Shown piece after piece: positions 22,562 through 34,122 of a DNA stretch of 64,000 nt (position 1 is the stretch's first letter; each line of letters begins with the position of its first letter). The notes beneath the pieces were generated by a model, which was given only the letters and a program-made list of their open reading frames with translations, was not told the origin of the DNA and searched no databases. Source of the stretch: Trifolium pratense. Lineage: Eukaryota > Streptophyta > Magnoliopsida > Fabales > Fabaceae. The translations under genes and the position numbers were made by a program. The stretch is taken from the NCBI RefSeq assembly GCF_020283565.1, contig NC_060062.1, positions 7,725,322-7,789,321 on the forward strand. The letters are read 5' to 3'.

Positions 22562-25500
22562 TCAAGGATCGGAAAGTGGGATTTTGGTAGTGCCACGATC
22601 AAATTCACCACCAAAATAGAGCTTCAATCTTTGACCATTCACAGTCCATGTGTCATTGGTAGCTGGATCTTCCAACACAACTGCACCATATGGTTTCACT
22701 TCACGGATTTTGAAAGGACCGGACCATTTGGATTTAAGCTTTCCCGGAAATAACTTCAATCTTGAGTTGAAAAGCAAAACCATTTGGCCTAGCCTGAATT
22801 CTTTGTTGACAAGCCGTTTATCATGATAGCTTTTGACCTTCTCTTTGTACAGCTTAGAAGATTCATAAGCTTGGCATCTCAATTCATCCAACTGTTGAAG
22901 CTGAACTTTTCTTTGCTCTCCGGCTTGACTTTCATCAAAATTTAAAAATTTCAAAGCCCAATAGGCTTTATGTTCAAGTTCAACCGGGAGATGACATGCC
23001 TTACCATATACCATCTGAAAAGGTGTAAGGCCTATTGGTGCTTTGAAAGCAGTACGATATGCCCATAATGCCTCGTCTAACTTCAATGACCAATCTTTTC
23101 TTGATGCAGACACAGTTTTTTCAAGAATTTTCTTTATTTCACGATTCGAAACTTCTGCTTGTCCGTTGGTCTGAGGATGGTATGGTGATGCTACTTTGTG
23201 CTTGACTCCATAATGCTCAAGTGCTTTGGCTAGTTGAGAATTGCAGAAATGTGACCCTCCATCACTAATAAGCACACGAGGAGTTCCAAAACGAGTGAAA
23301 ATGTTTCTTTTTAGAAATTTTATCACCGTTTTGCCATCGACTTTTGGTGACGCAATTGCTTCCACCCACTTAGACACATAATCTACTGCCACAAGAATGT
23401 ATTCATTTGAAAATGATGATGGAAAAGGGCCAACAAAATCAATACCCCAGCAATCAAATACTTCAACAACATGCATGTTTTGAAGTGGCATTTCATTGCG
23501 CCTTGAAATTCCACCAATTCTTTGACAGTTATCACATCTCCGAGCATGTTCATAAGTGTCTTTGAACAAACTCGGCCAAAAGAATCCTGACTGCAAAATT
23601 TTTGCTGTTGTTCTTTCTCCATTATAGTGACCTCCATATGGTGAGTTATGACAATGCCACATGATGCTTGTGGCTTCCTCTTTGGTAACACATCTCCTCA
23701 ACAGGTTGTCAGCTCCAATTTTAAACAAATAAGGATCATCCCAAACATATTGATTTGCTTCACGGAGGAACTTTTTCTTTTGGTGCCAATTGAAATCATC
23801 CGGTATTAATCCGGATGCTTTGAAATTAGCCATATCAGCAAACCATGGCCTTTCTTGCACCATAAGAAGTTTTTCATCGGGGAATTCTTCAAGAACCTCA
23901 CGTTCATGTTTGGTCACCTCATTGTTTACAAGTCTTGATAAGTGATCAGCTACCAAGTTTTCTGTTCCCTTTTTATCTTTTATCTCAAGATCAAACTCTT
24001 GTAATAAAAGCATCCACCGAATGAGTCTCGGTTTAGAATCAGCTTTTGTAATCAGATACTTGATAGCTGCATGGTCAGTATACACAATAATCTTTGAACC
24101 AATCAAATAAGAACGAAATTTCTCAAATGCATACACTATAGCAAGCAATTCTTTTTCGGTTGTTGCATAGTTAACTTGTGCATCATTTAATACTTTGCTT
24201 GCATAGTGTATAGCATGAAAAATTTTGTTCTTTCTTTGGCCAAGGACTGCACCAACTGCATAATCACTAGCATCACACATCAATTCAAATTCGAGTTTCC
24301 AATCGGGTGCTATGATTATGGGTGCAGTCACCAATCTGTCTTTCAATTCATTAAAAGCAATTAAACATTCATCATCAAATTTAAAAGACGTACCTTTATT
24401 AAGCAAATTGCTTAATGGTTTGGCAATTCTGGAGAAATCCTTGATGAATCTTCGGTAGAAACCGGCATGACCTAGAAAACTTCTGATTCCTTTGACATTG
24501 ACTGGAGGAGGAAGCTTTTCAATGACCTCCACCTTTGCTTTATCCACTTCAATACCCTTGGAAGAGATCTTGTGACCAAGAACAATACCTTCGGTCACCA
24601 TGAAATGACACTTCTCCCAATTAAGAACCAGATTCGTTTCAACACACCGCTTCAGTACGGTGTCCAAATTCTTCAAGCAATGTTGGAATGACGGACCAAA
24701 CACGGAGAAATCATCCATGAATACTTCGATGCATTTCTCTATCAAGTCAGAAAAAATTGCTTGCATACACCGTTGAAATGTTGCCGGTGCATTGCACAAT
24801 CCGAAAGGCATTCTTCTATAAGCAAAAACACCGAAAGGACATGTGAAAGCTGTTTTTTCATGATCTTCGGGGTTGACTGAAATCTGATTGTACCCCGAAT
24901 ATCCATCTAGAAAGCAATAGAACTTCTGACCGGATAATCTCTCAAGCATTTGATCCATAAATGGTAATGGAAAATGATCTTTTCTGGTTGCTTTGTTGAG
25001 TCTCCGGTAATCTATACACATCCGCCACCCGGTGACGGTTCTTGATGGAATTAACTCATTTTTGTCATTTGTGATTACTGTCATCCCACCTTTCTTCGGG
25101 ACCACCTGGACCGGACTCACCCAAGTACTGTCAGAAATAGGGTAAATCATGCCAGCTTCAAGCAACTTCACTACCTCCTTTCGCACCACCTCTTTCATTG
25201 TTGGATTTAATCGACGTTGAGGTTGAGCAACAGGTTTGTAATCATCTTCCATCATAATATTATGCATACAATAAGATGGACTAATACCTTTGAGATCGGA
25301 TAAAGACCACCCGATTGCTTCTTTGTTTTCTTTCAAAATTTGAATCAAGCTTTTTTCTTCATCAGCTGACAATGAGTTGCTAATGATCACCGGCTTCTTT
25401 TCTTCTTCTTCAAGGAATGCATACTTGAGATGAGATGGTAATGTTTTCAACTCAAGCTTCACTTCACCCGGTCTTTCTTCATTTTTAAGCTCCTCAATCT

Positions 25501-28060
25501 TTGCTTCTAAAGGAGTTACTTCCTTCAAAGCATCCAGCTGCTTCAGAAAGCTCTCAACTTCTTCTTCTTTCTCAGGATCAAGTGCTTCAAAACTTTCAGT
25601 TAGGGCTTGTTCGAGTGATGAAGGTTGATGTGCTTGTTTCCTCACATCTAAGATGGCTTCATCAGTTGCATCTAACTTAAAACATATATCCTTCTCATTT
25701 GGATGCTTAATAGCTTCCCACAGATTGAAGCTAACTTCCTCATCTTGTACTCGAACTTTCATCACCCCGTCATCAATATCTATCATCATACGAGCTGTTT
25801 TCATGAATGGCCTTCCAAGAATTAATGGAACATCGTCATCCTCTTCAATATCCATCACCACAAAGTCAATCGGAAACATGAACTTATCAACCTTTACAAG
25901 AACATCTTCCGCCATTCCCGAAGGACGTGTGATTGACTTGTCGGCTAGCTGTAGTGTCATTCTTGTTCGGGTAACATCAAGACCACCAATCCGTTTAATT
26001 ACTGATAACGGAATGAGGTTAATGCTTGACCCTAGATCAATGAGAGCTTTTCCAACATTCACATTACCAATGGTAACCGGCAACGTGACTCTTCCCGGAT
26101 CTTTTTCTTTTGTCGGAAGAGTGCGTTGAATGATAGCACTGCAGCTTGCATCTAACTGGATAACTTCATCATCATCAAACTTTCTCTTTTTTGTAAGAAT
26201 CTCTTTCATAAACTTTGCATATGTCGGCATTTGCTCTAAGGCCTCGGCAAATGGAATGTTTATTTGCAATCTTTTGAATATGTCGAGAAACCTTGCATAT
26301 TGCCTTTCCTTGTCTTTCTTTGATGGAGCATGAGGATATGGTAAGTGTTGAACAAGTGGATTTTTCTGAATACTTTTCTCTTCTCTTGCCTTTTGTTTCT
26401 TTTTCCTCTTCTCCTCACTTACTTCTCCCTCAAACTCTTCTTCTTTTTCATTTTTTTCATTTTTTTGATTTTCAACTAAATCTCCCTCATTATTTTCTTC
26501 AACTTCCTTCTCACTTACTTCTACTCCCTCTCTTTCTTTTCTTGTCAAAACCTCCTCTTCAGTTTTCAAATTGTCACCGATTCCCCTTCCTACCTCCTTA
26601 CCACTTCGAGTTGTGACAGACTTACATTGCTCTTTTGGATTTGGTTCGGTATTTGCTGCAAATGATCCTCCTTGATTTTTGTTATTGGCCATTTCTTTTG
26701 CTATTTGACCAATCTGAGTCTCAAGATTTCTTAACACCGCATCATTGCCTCTTTGGTAGACTTGAGTTTCTTGCACAAACTGATTTTGTTGTTGATTCTG
26801 TTTGGTCTGCATCTCTATGAATGATCTCAAAGCTTCTTCCAAATTTGAATTTTGAGTTTGTTGTACCGGTGGTTGACTGTAGCTTTCATATTGTCTTTGC
26901 CTATTTGCTGAGCCACCATCTTGTTTCCAACCTTGACCATAGTTTGAGTTGTTTCCCCTTTGATAGCTAGCATTATTCGGATACTGACTTTGTCTTTGTT
27001 GATTTGCCATGAAGTTCACCTCTTCATGAGATGGAGGACAATGACCAGTTGGATGATTTCCGGTGCATAATTCACATGATGCTACTTGCTTTGCTTTCCC
27101 CGATCCTTCTTGAAGAGTCATCAATTTTGACATTTGTTTGGATAACTCCTCCACTGTGTTGGTAAGAAGTTTATTTTGAGCCAATACAGCATCTGACGGA
27201 TCAAGTTCAAGAATCCCAGGCTTCCTTTGAGTTTTGCTGCGTTCACTTTGTCGATCACTAAGTGACATTTTCTCAATGATAGTCGTAGCATCTGCAGCAC
27301 TTAATGATAAGAGAGAGCCACCTGCTGTCGCATCTAAAAGGAGCTTTGAATCCTGCAAAAGACCATTTCTAAAAATATGAATTTGGGTTAGTTCATCAAA
27401 TCCATGATTAGGGCATTTACGCAGCATTGCTTTGTATCGATCCCATGCTTCACATAGAGTCTCATTGGAGCCTTGAGAGAACACCGCAATTGATGTCTTT
27501 GACTCCATGAATTTATGATGTGGAAAGAACCGATCAAGAAACTTCTCTTCCAAAGTATTCCAATTTGTCATGACTTGAGCTGGTAAATCAAGGTACCAAT
27601 CTTTGGCCTTTCCTATCAATGAATGTGGAAACATTCTCATGAACACCGCTTCCTCCTCCGCTTCAGGAGCACCAAGTGAACCGGCTATTTCATAGAACTT
27701 CACCAAATGATTGTATGGATCTTCATGTGATAAACCTGTAAAAGGGTTAGCATATAACAGTTGCAAGAGACCGGTTTTCATCTCCGTCTGTCTTGCACCT
27801 CTGGGAGGTCTTGCAAGATGAGCAAGCCTTCGTGGACTGTTGTGACATGGCCTCATACCGGCACCTTCGTTACGTGGCGGATCTTCAGCCATCTCTTCGG
27901 CTATTGAGGATGTTGAAGAAATAGAAGCAGAATTTTCTTCTTGCAGCCTCTTTTGTTTGGCTAATTGTTTCCTTTTCTTTCTTTGACTGTTATTCCTTCG
28001 AGCTGTTCTTTCGATTTCTGGATCAAACAGTAAATTCTCTGCAGAAATCTTTCCTCGCAT
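22562..28060 (-). CDS. Athila Gag-Pol polyprotein (1832 aa, uninterrupted)
   Basis: A single frame holds all retroelement domains. Gag core is about residues 105-250 ([20 protein letters not shown]); the zinc knuckle [13 protein letters not shown] is at 329-341 (C-X2-C-X3-H-X4-C). A charged Glu/Lys-rich linker spans about 490-570. Protease is about 655-770 with [13 protein letters not shown] (DLG replaces the usual DTG/DSG, typical of Athila) and PLILGRPFM. Reverse transcriptase is about 960-1145 with [10 protein letters not shown] and the active-site FMDD at 1114-1117. RNase H is about 1255-1345 ([24 protein letters not shown]). Integrase has the HHCC zinc finger (C1509/C1512) and catalytic D1541 (WGIDFVGPF), D1600 (LISDGGSHF) and E1636 ([12 protein letters not shown]). 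No chromodomain follows. The absence of a stop or frameshift, together with near-identical LTRs, marks a young copy. ATG at 28060 begins [17 protein letters not shown], about 130 nt after the primer site. Confidence 0.95.
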   Translation of the reverse strand: MRGKISAENLLFDPEIERTARRNNSQRKKRKQLAKQKRLQEENSASISSTSSIAEEMAEDPPRNEGAGMRPCHNSPRRLAHLARPPRGARQTEMKTGLLQLLYANPFTGLSHEDPYNHLVKFYEIAGSLGAPEAEEEAVFMRMFPHSLIGKAKDWYLDLPAQVMTNWNTLEEKFLDRFFPHHKFMESKTSIAVFSQGSNETLCEAWDRYKAMLRKCPNHGFDELTQIHIFRNGLLQDSKLLLDATAGGSLLSLSAADATTIIEKMSLSDRQSERSKTQRKPGILELDPSDAVLAQNKLLTNTVEELSKQMSKLMTLQEGSGKAKQVASCELCTGNHPTGHCPPSHEEVNFMANQQRQSQYPNNASYQRGNNSNYGQGWKQDGGSANRQRQYESYSQPPVQQTQNSNLEEALRSFIEMQTKQNQQQNQFVQETQVYQRGNDAVLRNLETQIGQIAKEMANNKNQGGSFAANTEPNPKEQCKSVTTRSGKEVGRGIGDNLKTEEEVLTRKEREGVEVSEKEVEENNEGDLVENQKNEKNEKEEEFEGEVSEEKRKKKQKAREEKSIQKNPLVQHLPYPHAPSKKDKERQYARFLDIFKRLQINIPFAEALEQMPTYAKFMKEILTKKRKFDDDEVIQLDASCSAIIQRTLPTKEKDPGRVTLPVTIGNVNVGKALIDLGSSINLIPLSVIKRIGGLDVTRTRMTLQLADKSITRPSGMAEDVLVKVDKFMFPIDFVVMDIEEDDDVPLILGRPFMKTARMMIDIDDGVMKVRVQDEEVSFNLWEAIKHPNEKDICFKLDATDEAILDVRKQAHQPSSLEQALTESFEALDPEKEEEVESFLKQLDALKEVTPLEAKIEELKNEERPGEVKLELKTLPSHLKYAFLEEEEKKPVIISNSLSADEEKSLIQILKENKEAIGWSLSDLKGISPSYCMHNIMMEDDYKPVAQPQRRLNPTMKEVVRKEVVKLLEAGMIYPISDSTWVSPVQVVPKKGGMTVITNDKNELIPSRTVTGWRMCIDYRRLNKATRKDHFPLPFMDQMLERLSGQKFYCFLDGYSGYNQISVNPEDHEKTAFTCPFGVFAYRRMPFGLCNAPATFQRCMQAIFSDLIEKCIEVFMDDFSVFGPSFQHCLKNLDTVLKRCVETNLVLNWEKCHFMVTEGIVLGHKISSKGIEVDKAKVEVIEKLPPPVNVKGIRSFLGHAGFYRRFIKDFSRIAKPLSNLLNKGTSFKFDDECLIAFNELKDRLVTAPIIIAPDWKLEFELMCDASDYAVGAVLGQRKNKIFHAIHYASKVLNDAQVNYATTEKELLAIVYAFEKFRSYLIGSKIIVYTDHAAIKYLITKADSKPRLIRWMLLLQEFDLEIKDKKGTENLVADHLSRLVNNEVTKHEREVLEEFPDEKLLMVQERPWFADMANFKASGLIPDDFNWHQKKKFLREANQYVWDDPYLFKIGADNLLRRCVTKEEATSIMWHCHNSPYGGHYNGERTTAKILQSGFFWPSLFKDTYEHARRCDNCQRIGGISRRNEMPLQNMHVVEVFDCWGIDFVGPFPSSFSNEYILVAVDYVSKWVEAIASPKVDGKTVIKFLKRNIFTRFGTPRVLISDGGSHFCNSQLAKALEHYGVKHKVASPYHPQTNGQAEVSNREIKKILEKTVSASRKDWSLKLDEALWAYRTAFKAPIGLTPFQMVYGKACHLPVELEHKAYWALKFLNFDESQAGEQRKVQLQQLDELRCQAYESSKLYKEKVKSYHDKRLVNKEFRLGQMVLLFNSRLKLFPGKLKSKWSGPFKIREVKPYGAVVLEDPATNDTWTVNGQRLKLYFGGEFDRGTTKIPLSDP

Positions 28061-28190
28061 AAACAGGACAACAACCTAACCAGACAAGTTAGCGTGCACA
28101 AAAGATAACGAATAGTAACTGAAATTAAAAAGTACAAAATTGCTTAAAACGATAGAAATTGCGATTAAACAACTAATATCAAACGCCAGT

Positions 28191-28207
28191 CCCCGGCAAC
28201 GGCGCCA
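28191..28207 (-). other. Primer-binding site complementary to tRNA-Asp
   Basis: On the minus strand the sequence reads TGGCGCCGTTGCCGGGG, two bases after the 5' LTR. It is the exact complement of the 3' end of plant tRNA-Asp(GUC), CCCCGGCAACGGCGCCA. This primer is typical of Athila elements. Confidence 0.92.
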
Positions 28208-28209
28208 TT

Positions 28210-29244
28210 TGATGAAGATTTAAATAGATCTATGTCTAAAGATTTAAATGATATAGACATATGTTATTTGAATCAAAGGTAGGATAATCACTTGTTAAAA
28301 TTCAAAGTTTAGACATAGATCTTGAGCTTTAATAGTCACTTAAAGTATTAAAGCTTAATGCTATTTTATCGATTAATGATTCGAGACATCGGAAAGTTGA
28401 TAGATACAATAGATTTCAAGACATATTCCGGACACGGATATGATCTACGAGTAATACGTGACGATATTGATTGATAAATAAAGCACATATAGCAAAGTTA
28501 AACTAGATTCATGATCATAATTCAATTACATCCAATTCCAACAAAAGAGATTTAGCTATGAATAGCCATAATAAACTTACAAAAGAGTGAAGATGAGAAG
28601 GATTGAAAAACCATTGGGCTTGATTTCTCAAGTTGTGTGGAATCCACCTTCAAAACCTCACTAACAGGATATATCTATGAAAATAGTGTTTTTCTATCTG
28701 ATATTAACTAACTTGATATTTTACAAAATGATCTGAAATGCTATTTATAGACTTCTGAAATAGGCCTATTCGCTACGCGAATCCGTGTTCGCTACGCGAA
28801 GAAGTTGCTTAGTTGAAGAGGTTTGCTGACACGTGTATTTAGCTGTGACTCATCTTTTGCTCGCTAAGTGTTCGCTGCAGCGAGCTTATTCGCTGCATGC
28901 TCGCTGGTGCTTCGCTAAGTACCCTGGACTCACTGCCTTTGTTCGCTGCGTGCTCGCTGTAGCGAGTTTGTTCGCTGCAGGTTCGCTGGGTGTTCGCCAA
29001 GTACCCTGAACTCCCGGCCTTTGTTCGCTGCATGCTCGCTGCAGCGAATTCTTCAGAAATTTGTTTCTTTTCTTAGAATCAGCATGAACCTAACAAAATG
29101 GTTGGATTTGATAATTCTTGCACAATTTCTTAGTACATACTATATTTACATCAAAAGTGATTTATATTCCAAGGATTTGTTATCACAATTCATTCAATAA
29201 GTGCTTTTTAAACATGTATTTTAACCAATATTTAGCACTTATCA
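28210..29244 (-). repeat. 5' LTR of the Athila element (1035 bp, with internal inversion)
   Basis: The outer 780 bp (28464-29244) match the other LTR almost base for base. The inner 254 bp next to the primer-binding site differ. After TGATGAA comes a short filler (GATTTAAATAGATCTATG), then a block equal to the reverse complement of 17722-17955, ending at ATATTGATTG. About 230 bp present in the other LTR are gone. The rearranged part lies downstream of the TATA box, in the R/U5 side of the LTR. Confidence 0.9.
28741..28750 (-). promoter_or_regulatory. Probable TATA box of the Athila 5' LTR
   Basis: On the minus strand the sequence reads CTATAAATAG. Initiation would fall about 30 bp further down, leaving the palindrome array in U3 and the inverted block in R/U5. 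Confidence 0.55.
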
Positions 29245-29434
29245 GTTGCTTTCACCGTAAAATAAATAAACATTAAAAAAAAATCAATTCCACAAATCAA
29301 TCAAATGATTTCAACTAAATCAAATCAAGTAGTAATTCAAAATCATTAATACACGATCTCTCAATTAATGTGAATTCAAAATTTCAAATCATTTGTTACC
29401 AAAAAATAAATTCAAATCATTCCCCATTATCTAT

Positions 29435-29450
29435 TATCTATCTATCTATC

Positions 29451-29500
<50 letters not shown>

Positions 29501-29511
29501 TATTATTATTT
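29435..29511 (+). repeat. Compound microsatellite (TATC)n(TTA)n
   Basis: A run of TATC units passes into about 19 ATT/TTA units with one interruption near 29498-29500. It lies about 190 bp outside the Athila right boundary. Confidence 0.9.
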
Positions 29512-29838
29512 GGGAGGGTTTGAAAGAAGGATTCTGTACACATGGCGTTCCCAAATGCATTTTTCTCTCATATTTTTGGCCATAAATGAATTAAATGCTT
29601 TATATGATTTTTCATTTTTTTTTGCATTATTACAAAAGGAATTGTTTTTGAAGTGCTATATATAGCAAGCAATTATATAGTCATTATTTTTGTTGACCGA
29701 AAATCATAAATTTACTCTAATAATTATTTTTGTACCAATTTCGTCAAAAACAAATTATTTTTAAATTTTTTTTATGAAAGGAAGATTGCCAACTGCATAT
29801 ACTAATTAGGTATAATTGTCAGCTGGATATAATAATTT

Positions 29839-30026
29839 TTAGGACAAAACTTACATGCATTTCCATACATGCATTTCTTACTTTTCCACTCACAAAGAGG
29901 TGGTTATTTGTGTTTTTTTATTTTGAAAAAATAAAAGAAAATTATTTTTTAATAAAAAAAACTACCTCTTTGTGAGAGGAAAAATAAGAAATGCATGTAT
30001 GGAAATGCATGTAAGTTTTGTCCTAA
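29839..30026. mobile_element. Foldback (hairpin) MITE
   Basis: Two arms of about 65 bp are nearly perfect inverted repeats: TTAGGACAAAACTTACATGC on the left pairs with GCATGTAAGTTTTGTCCTAA on the right, and further in CACAAAGAGGT pairs with ACCTCTTTGTG. The loop is about 55 bp, and transcription would give a long hairpin. Confidence 0.7.
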
Positions 30027-30510
30027 TTTTTATGGTCTTCAAATTCAATTAAAAAAATATTTATGACAAACAATTCTACTATTCATTACTTTTAAATAAA
30101 TAATATTAAAATCGGCCCATTTTGCTTCTCAAATGTGAAATTTTTTCACACGGGGACATGAGATAAAATACTCCTGAAGAAAACAAATGTCTAAAGGAGA
30201 GAGATGACGATTAAGAACAAGTATATTAACCGTTAGATTAGTTTTTGCATAATGACCTTTTTTTTATGAAAATAAAAGAACAAATATATGAACATGTGAG
30301 TTTGGAACGGGGAGTGGAGTATCACTCTCCATTATGTCATTTATCCTAAAAATCTCCAAAATTTGGATCTTTTATCATATTTAAATAAATTATTACATTA
30401 AATATAAAATTAATTTTACAAATAATTAAAAAAATCACAATATTAAAATTTTAATAATCCATATTTTTCATGTGTGAAAAAAAATGATCTATATTTTTCA
30501 TAGAACATTA

Positions 30511-30543
30511 ACCCGGGCGATAGCACGGGTAAGTTATACTAGT
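30511..30543 (+). mobile_element. Helitron 3' terminus
   Basis: A small hairpin with stem ACCCG/CGGGT (30511-30530) lies 8 bp before CTAGT (30539-30543), followed by T. This is the standard 3' end of plant Helitrons (hairpin, then CTRRT, inserted 5' of T). The 5' end was not found; the element may include the preceding AT-rich few hundred bases. Confidence 0.6.
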
Positions 30544-30786
30544 TACCTATAAAAATGAATGAGTATGAGTGTGGGTACCGATACTTTAGTATCCACTGCG
30601 TCCCAAATCCATATAATATATATATTTTTTTAATTGTATTATTATATAATAATATATGTATATTAATTTTAAAAAATACAACTTTATTAAACTCTTATAC
30701 ATTTTTAATAAAAATATTTATTTATAAGATAATGCAACACAATGTGAATATGTCAACAAAGATATGAATTTTAATTAGTTTAATTA

Positions 30787-30943
30787 GTGTACACCGTCGG
30801 TGTAATTTTTTTTACACGTGCATTCAATGACGCGTTGCCACATCATTTAATGAATGTGACACATGTGTTTTTAATGACCATTCATGATGTGTCGGTATAT
30901 TATTTGACGCATGTGTAAAATAACTTTACACCGACGGTGCATA
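30787..30943. mobile_element. Short MITE with ACACCGTCGGTGT termini
   Basis: The left end has TACACCGTCGGTGTAA and the right end TTACACCGACGGTGCAT, so the termini are inverted and each is itself nearly palindromic. The interior has ACGCGTTGCCACATCATT and ATGATGTGTCGG, also partly inverted. Confidence 0.6.
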
Positions 30944-30990
30944 TAAATTAAATTCAATTTTAATATGTGGTTAGTAATTATTGTGTTTAT

Positions 30991-31125
30991 GTCCCCGTGA
31001 GCTTAACTTAGTTGGTAAGGACATCGCACTATATGTCCAGGAATCCGGGTTCGAATCCGGGATACTTCACTTATTCATTTTTAAGGTGGATTTTCTAGTT
31101 ACCAGACAACTGGACCAAAAAAAAA
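30991..31125 (+). mobile_element. tRNA-derived SINE with a 12-bp target duplication
   Basis: The pol III promoter boxes are clear: A box TAACTTAGTTGG (31004-31015) and B box GGTTCGAATCC (31048-31058). The element ends in an A-run. It is flanked by TATTGTGTTTAT on both sides (30979-30990 and 31126-31137), which marks a complete, fairly recent insertion. Confidence 0.85.
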
Positions 31126-31137
31126 TATTGTGTTTAT

Positions 31138-32600
31138 AATTTTCATTAGTCAACATTAAAATCTTTGATGTTTTTAATTCTATTAAAATGATATTATGTT
31201 TTTATAATTAATTGATTTATTTTTCGCAAAAATACGGGTAACGATTACGGATATGAGTACTTCGAATGGGTACTTCGATACCCATAGGATATGGGCACAT
31301 ATATATAGGTAGTTATCCACATGGGTATGTGGACGAATACAAATTTTTTTTTTCAAACTGCGAATATTAGGATTGTTTCTAATTATTCTAAATAAAATAA
31401 ATTAAGGTGAGTGTTAAGTCAAATTACTTTAATAAATGGTCATTGGGAATCGATCTTTAAAATAAAAAGAATTTTAACTATTGTTTACAATATAGTTTTT
31501 AGAGGTAAAAATGCATGATTGTCGTCATCTTTACAACTAAAAAAATAATATAATTAGAGTCAATTTAATACGAGTTATATTTTTATTTTGGCAAACTATA
31601 CGAGTTATATTTTTATTTTTCGTTATTTTAATCAAGTTGATATCAATTAGATTATTATCTCGATCTGTAACAAAAAAAAAAGATTATTAATTCGATCGTA
31701 AAATTAAAAATAATCATGAACTTGTACTTCAAAACAATAATGTATGTTTTCGTTAAAAATTATGTTTTAAGCAATAATCTATGATGATAAGCTAGTTTTA
31801 AAGTGGTCCACATTAATTTGGTCATTTAAGTTTTTTTTCCGTTTCATTTTACCCTTTTAAGTTATGAATCTCGAGCATTTTGATCCTTTAAATTACAAAT
31901 TTTAAACAATTTAGGCCTCTTATTAGAGATTAAAATATCTTAATTTTGGTAATTTTAGGAACAAAAGTGTTCAATATTTATAGGTTAAGGAATTAAAATA
32001 AAACAAAAACACTTAAGTGACTAAATAATGTTTGTAATTTAAAAGGCAAAATGAAACAAACAAAACTTTTAGGATCAACATTAAACCTAAAATAAATTTA
32101 AAGAACCAAAACTATAATTTAGTCATAGTGAAAAATATATCACATAAATCAAATAATTTAAAATCTTGGTTGGTTTTATGGCAAAATATTTGTCTCTCGA
32201 AGTCTCAACCACTGAGCAGTGGCTAGAAATACCTTCCAAATGAAACGTAGCTATCTATCTATCCATGTTGCTAATGCCTGCGTTCTGTGTCCTCTGTTCT
32301 CAAGACAAAGACATGTAGCCATTAGGAAGAGGATACAAATAGTACATAGCAGCATAAATTAAGACTATAGGGAGTAGTACATAGCAGCACCCATAAGGCA
32401 AAAGTAATAATCTCTGGTTAATTATCTCTATCATACACCTTAGACATCTCAGCAAGAACAAGTAGGGGGGCTTATTAATATTTTTGGTGCAACATTATTT
32501 CATCATTATATACTATATAGTTCCACATAAAAATAAATTCTTCAAATTTGTTGAGTGCAAGAAAATATCAGTAATATGTTCCCATAGTCATTTGTCAAAA
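31138..32600. other. AT-rich intergenic region with a worn hairpin element
   Basis: The piece at about 31230-31330 (ACGGGTAACGATTACGG, GATACCCATAGGATATGGG) seems paired with a segment near 30565-30600 (GTGGGTACCGATACTTTAG), as if one older element was split by later insertions. About 31795-32110 forms a weak foldback (GGTCATTTAAG against CTTAAGTGAC). No gene is recognised. Confidence 0.35.
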
Positions 32601-32647
32601 AATAAAAGTTGTTAATGAAGCAATCGTACGATTCGTAACAGACGCTA

Positions 32648-32938
32648 GAAGGACGGGTTGATGCGGTAAAACAACGCAATTTCAACCACTTCTACTCAGG
32701 TCGAATCGCACGCAGAGCTAGAGCTTTCCTTGACAACAACCCTAACATGAGCATCAATTGGGTTCGGCGAACAGGAAACCAAGCAGCTGACTTTTTAGCC
32801 AAATGGGCCCTAACTGAGCCAAACAAAACTTGGGTTAATAGCACCCCCTCTGTATTATCGATATAATCCACAAAGATATATCCTTATGTAACTTTGTTCA
32901 TAAATGAAATTTTTGTCTTGTGTTTCAAAAAAAAAAAG
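32648..32938 (+). pseudogene. 5'-truncated LINE: RNase H tail plus poly(A)
   Basis: From 32648 the frame reads EGRVDAVKQRNFNHFYSGR, then ARRARAFLDNNPNMSINWV, then RRTGNQAADFLAKWALTEPN, and stops at 32864-32866. N-W-V..T-G-N-Q-A-A-D-F-L-A-K is the end of the plant LINE RNase H domain. A 3' UTR of about 60 bp leads to an A-run at 32928-32938. This is a classic 5'-truncated LINE copy. The frame is open, so it is younger than the copies at 12782 and 53610. Confidence 0.75.
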
Positions 32939-33082
32939 ATCAAACCATCAAGAGGGAACTGAAACTACTTGATGTCAGAACTGATACCCGAACCACATTA
33001 AACTGATGGTAAAAAAAAAAAAATCAAACCATCACCACCATTTTCCAACAAAACTCATAACCAGAAGATCAGTAGAAACATA

Positions 33083-33382
33083 CTCCATCCGTCTCAAATT
33101 ATAAGGTAAAAAAACTCAATTTTTTTGTCCTAAATTATAAGAGAAAAAATTATTTTCAAGAATGTTTTTTTCCTTATTTTCATAAAATTAAATGCAAATT
33201 GCATTTAATTTCTTCTCTCTCATTTTCTCAATAAACAACAACCAATAAAAATTGTTTTTACATCTTCCTATGCAACTTATTCCAAGAAAAACCAACAAAA
33301 ATATACTTCAAATTCTCATGTTTTACTTTTTTTTAATAAGTGTGATTTTTTTATTTTTCGTTATAATTTGGGACGGAAGAAG
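33083..33382. mobile_element. Stowaway MITE with TA duplication
   Basis: Termini CTCCATCCGTCTCAAATTAT and ATAATTTGGGACGGAAGAAG are inverted and match the Stowaway (Tc1/mariner) consensus. TA flanks both ends (33081-33082 and 33383-33384). The interior is AT-rich. Confidence 0.85.
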
Positions 33383-33384
33383 TA

Positions 33385-34122
33385 TAGAGCTGAGCACCAC
33401 CACCAACATTATTAACCTTCAACATTCAACAACCATAATCATCTTCCAAACAGAGAAAACACCATCACTGTTTTTCACCATTAAAAGTTAAAACACAACA
33501 ACAAGCTCAAAACTTCAAATCCTCCTTAACATTCATCAACACCACAAAAACCTCAACATCACTACCACTTTCATTAATAAAATTAACATGCAAAACAAAA
33601 AGAAACATAATCGAAGAAGAGGTGAAGAAAGATTTCCGCCGCCGCCGTTTCTGAAATACGATTGAAATTTCCGCTGATCACCGTCGCATACCGGTATCAT
33701 CCCTTCCAGGAAAAAAAAACAGGAAAAATAATGATTAAATCATTTCCTTTTTTATTTTAAATAAAAAAACGTTTTTTTATCAAAAAGAAAAAAAAAGTAT
33801 TTTTATCTTGACCAATTTTTTTATTAATTTTTTTTAAAAAATTATGACATGGCAGTCCACGTAGGATGACACGTGTCAACGGAATCCAACGTGTCAGCGC
33901 TATGTGGACATCTGTTAGTCATTAGTTAGTTGATCTAACATTTAGGAGTTAAGATTAAAACCAAAACTGAAAATTAATTGAGGACTAAAAATAGCGATTT
34001 TAAAGTATAAGGACGAAAACCAAAACTTAATATAAAAGTATGACTGAAAATATATTTTACCCTAAAATATATATAAGCTCTGTATATAGTGCACTTGATT
34101 TAGTTTCACAAAAAAAAGAAAA
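33385..34122. other. Intergenic region with repeat-like segments
   Basis: Holds an A/C-rich stretch (33390-33600), a short GCC-repeat (CCGCCGCCG near 33639-33648) and a segment with GTAGGATGACACGTGTC (33860-33880), a type common in legume repeats. No ORF with a family motif is seen. Confidence 0.35.

Larger units (their letters stand above)
17483..29244 (-). mobile_element. Complete Athila-type Ty3/gypsy LTR retrotransposon
   Basis: The element is bounded by TGATGAA..TTATCA LTRs and a perfect 5-bp target duplication GTTGC (17478-17482 and 29245-29249). Reading on the minus strand, the order is 5' LTR (28210-29244), tRNA-Asp primer-binding site, gag-pol ORF, a third ORF in the env position, polypurine tract and 3' LTR (17483-18769). 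The DLGSS protease motif, the lack of a chromodomain, the tRNA-Asp primer site and the downstream ORF of the plant transposon protein type place it in the Athila lineage. Outside a rearranged block, the LTRs differ at one seen position over about 780 bp (18357/28832), so insertion is recent. Coding regions are open, so it may still be transcriptionally competent. Confidence 0.95.

Noticed and set aside
25653..26820. Several plus-strand frames across 25653-26820
   Set aside because: They are shadows of the minus-strand gag-pol ORF.
29370..29665. Frames with long Tyr or Leu runs
   Set aside because: They come from the TTA/ATT microsatellite.
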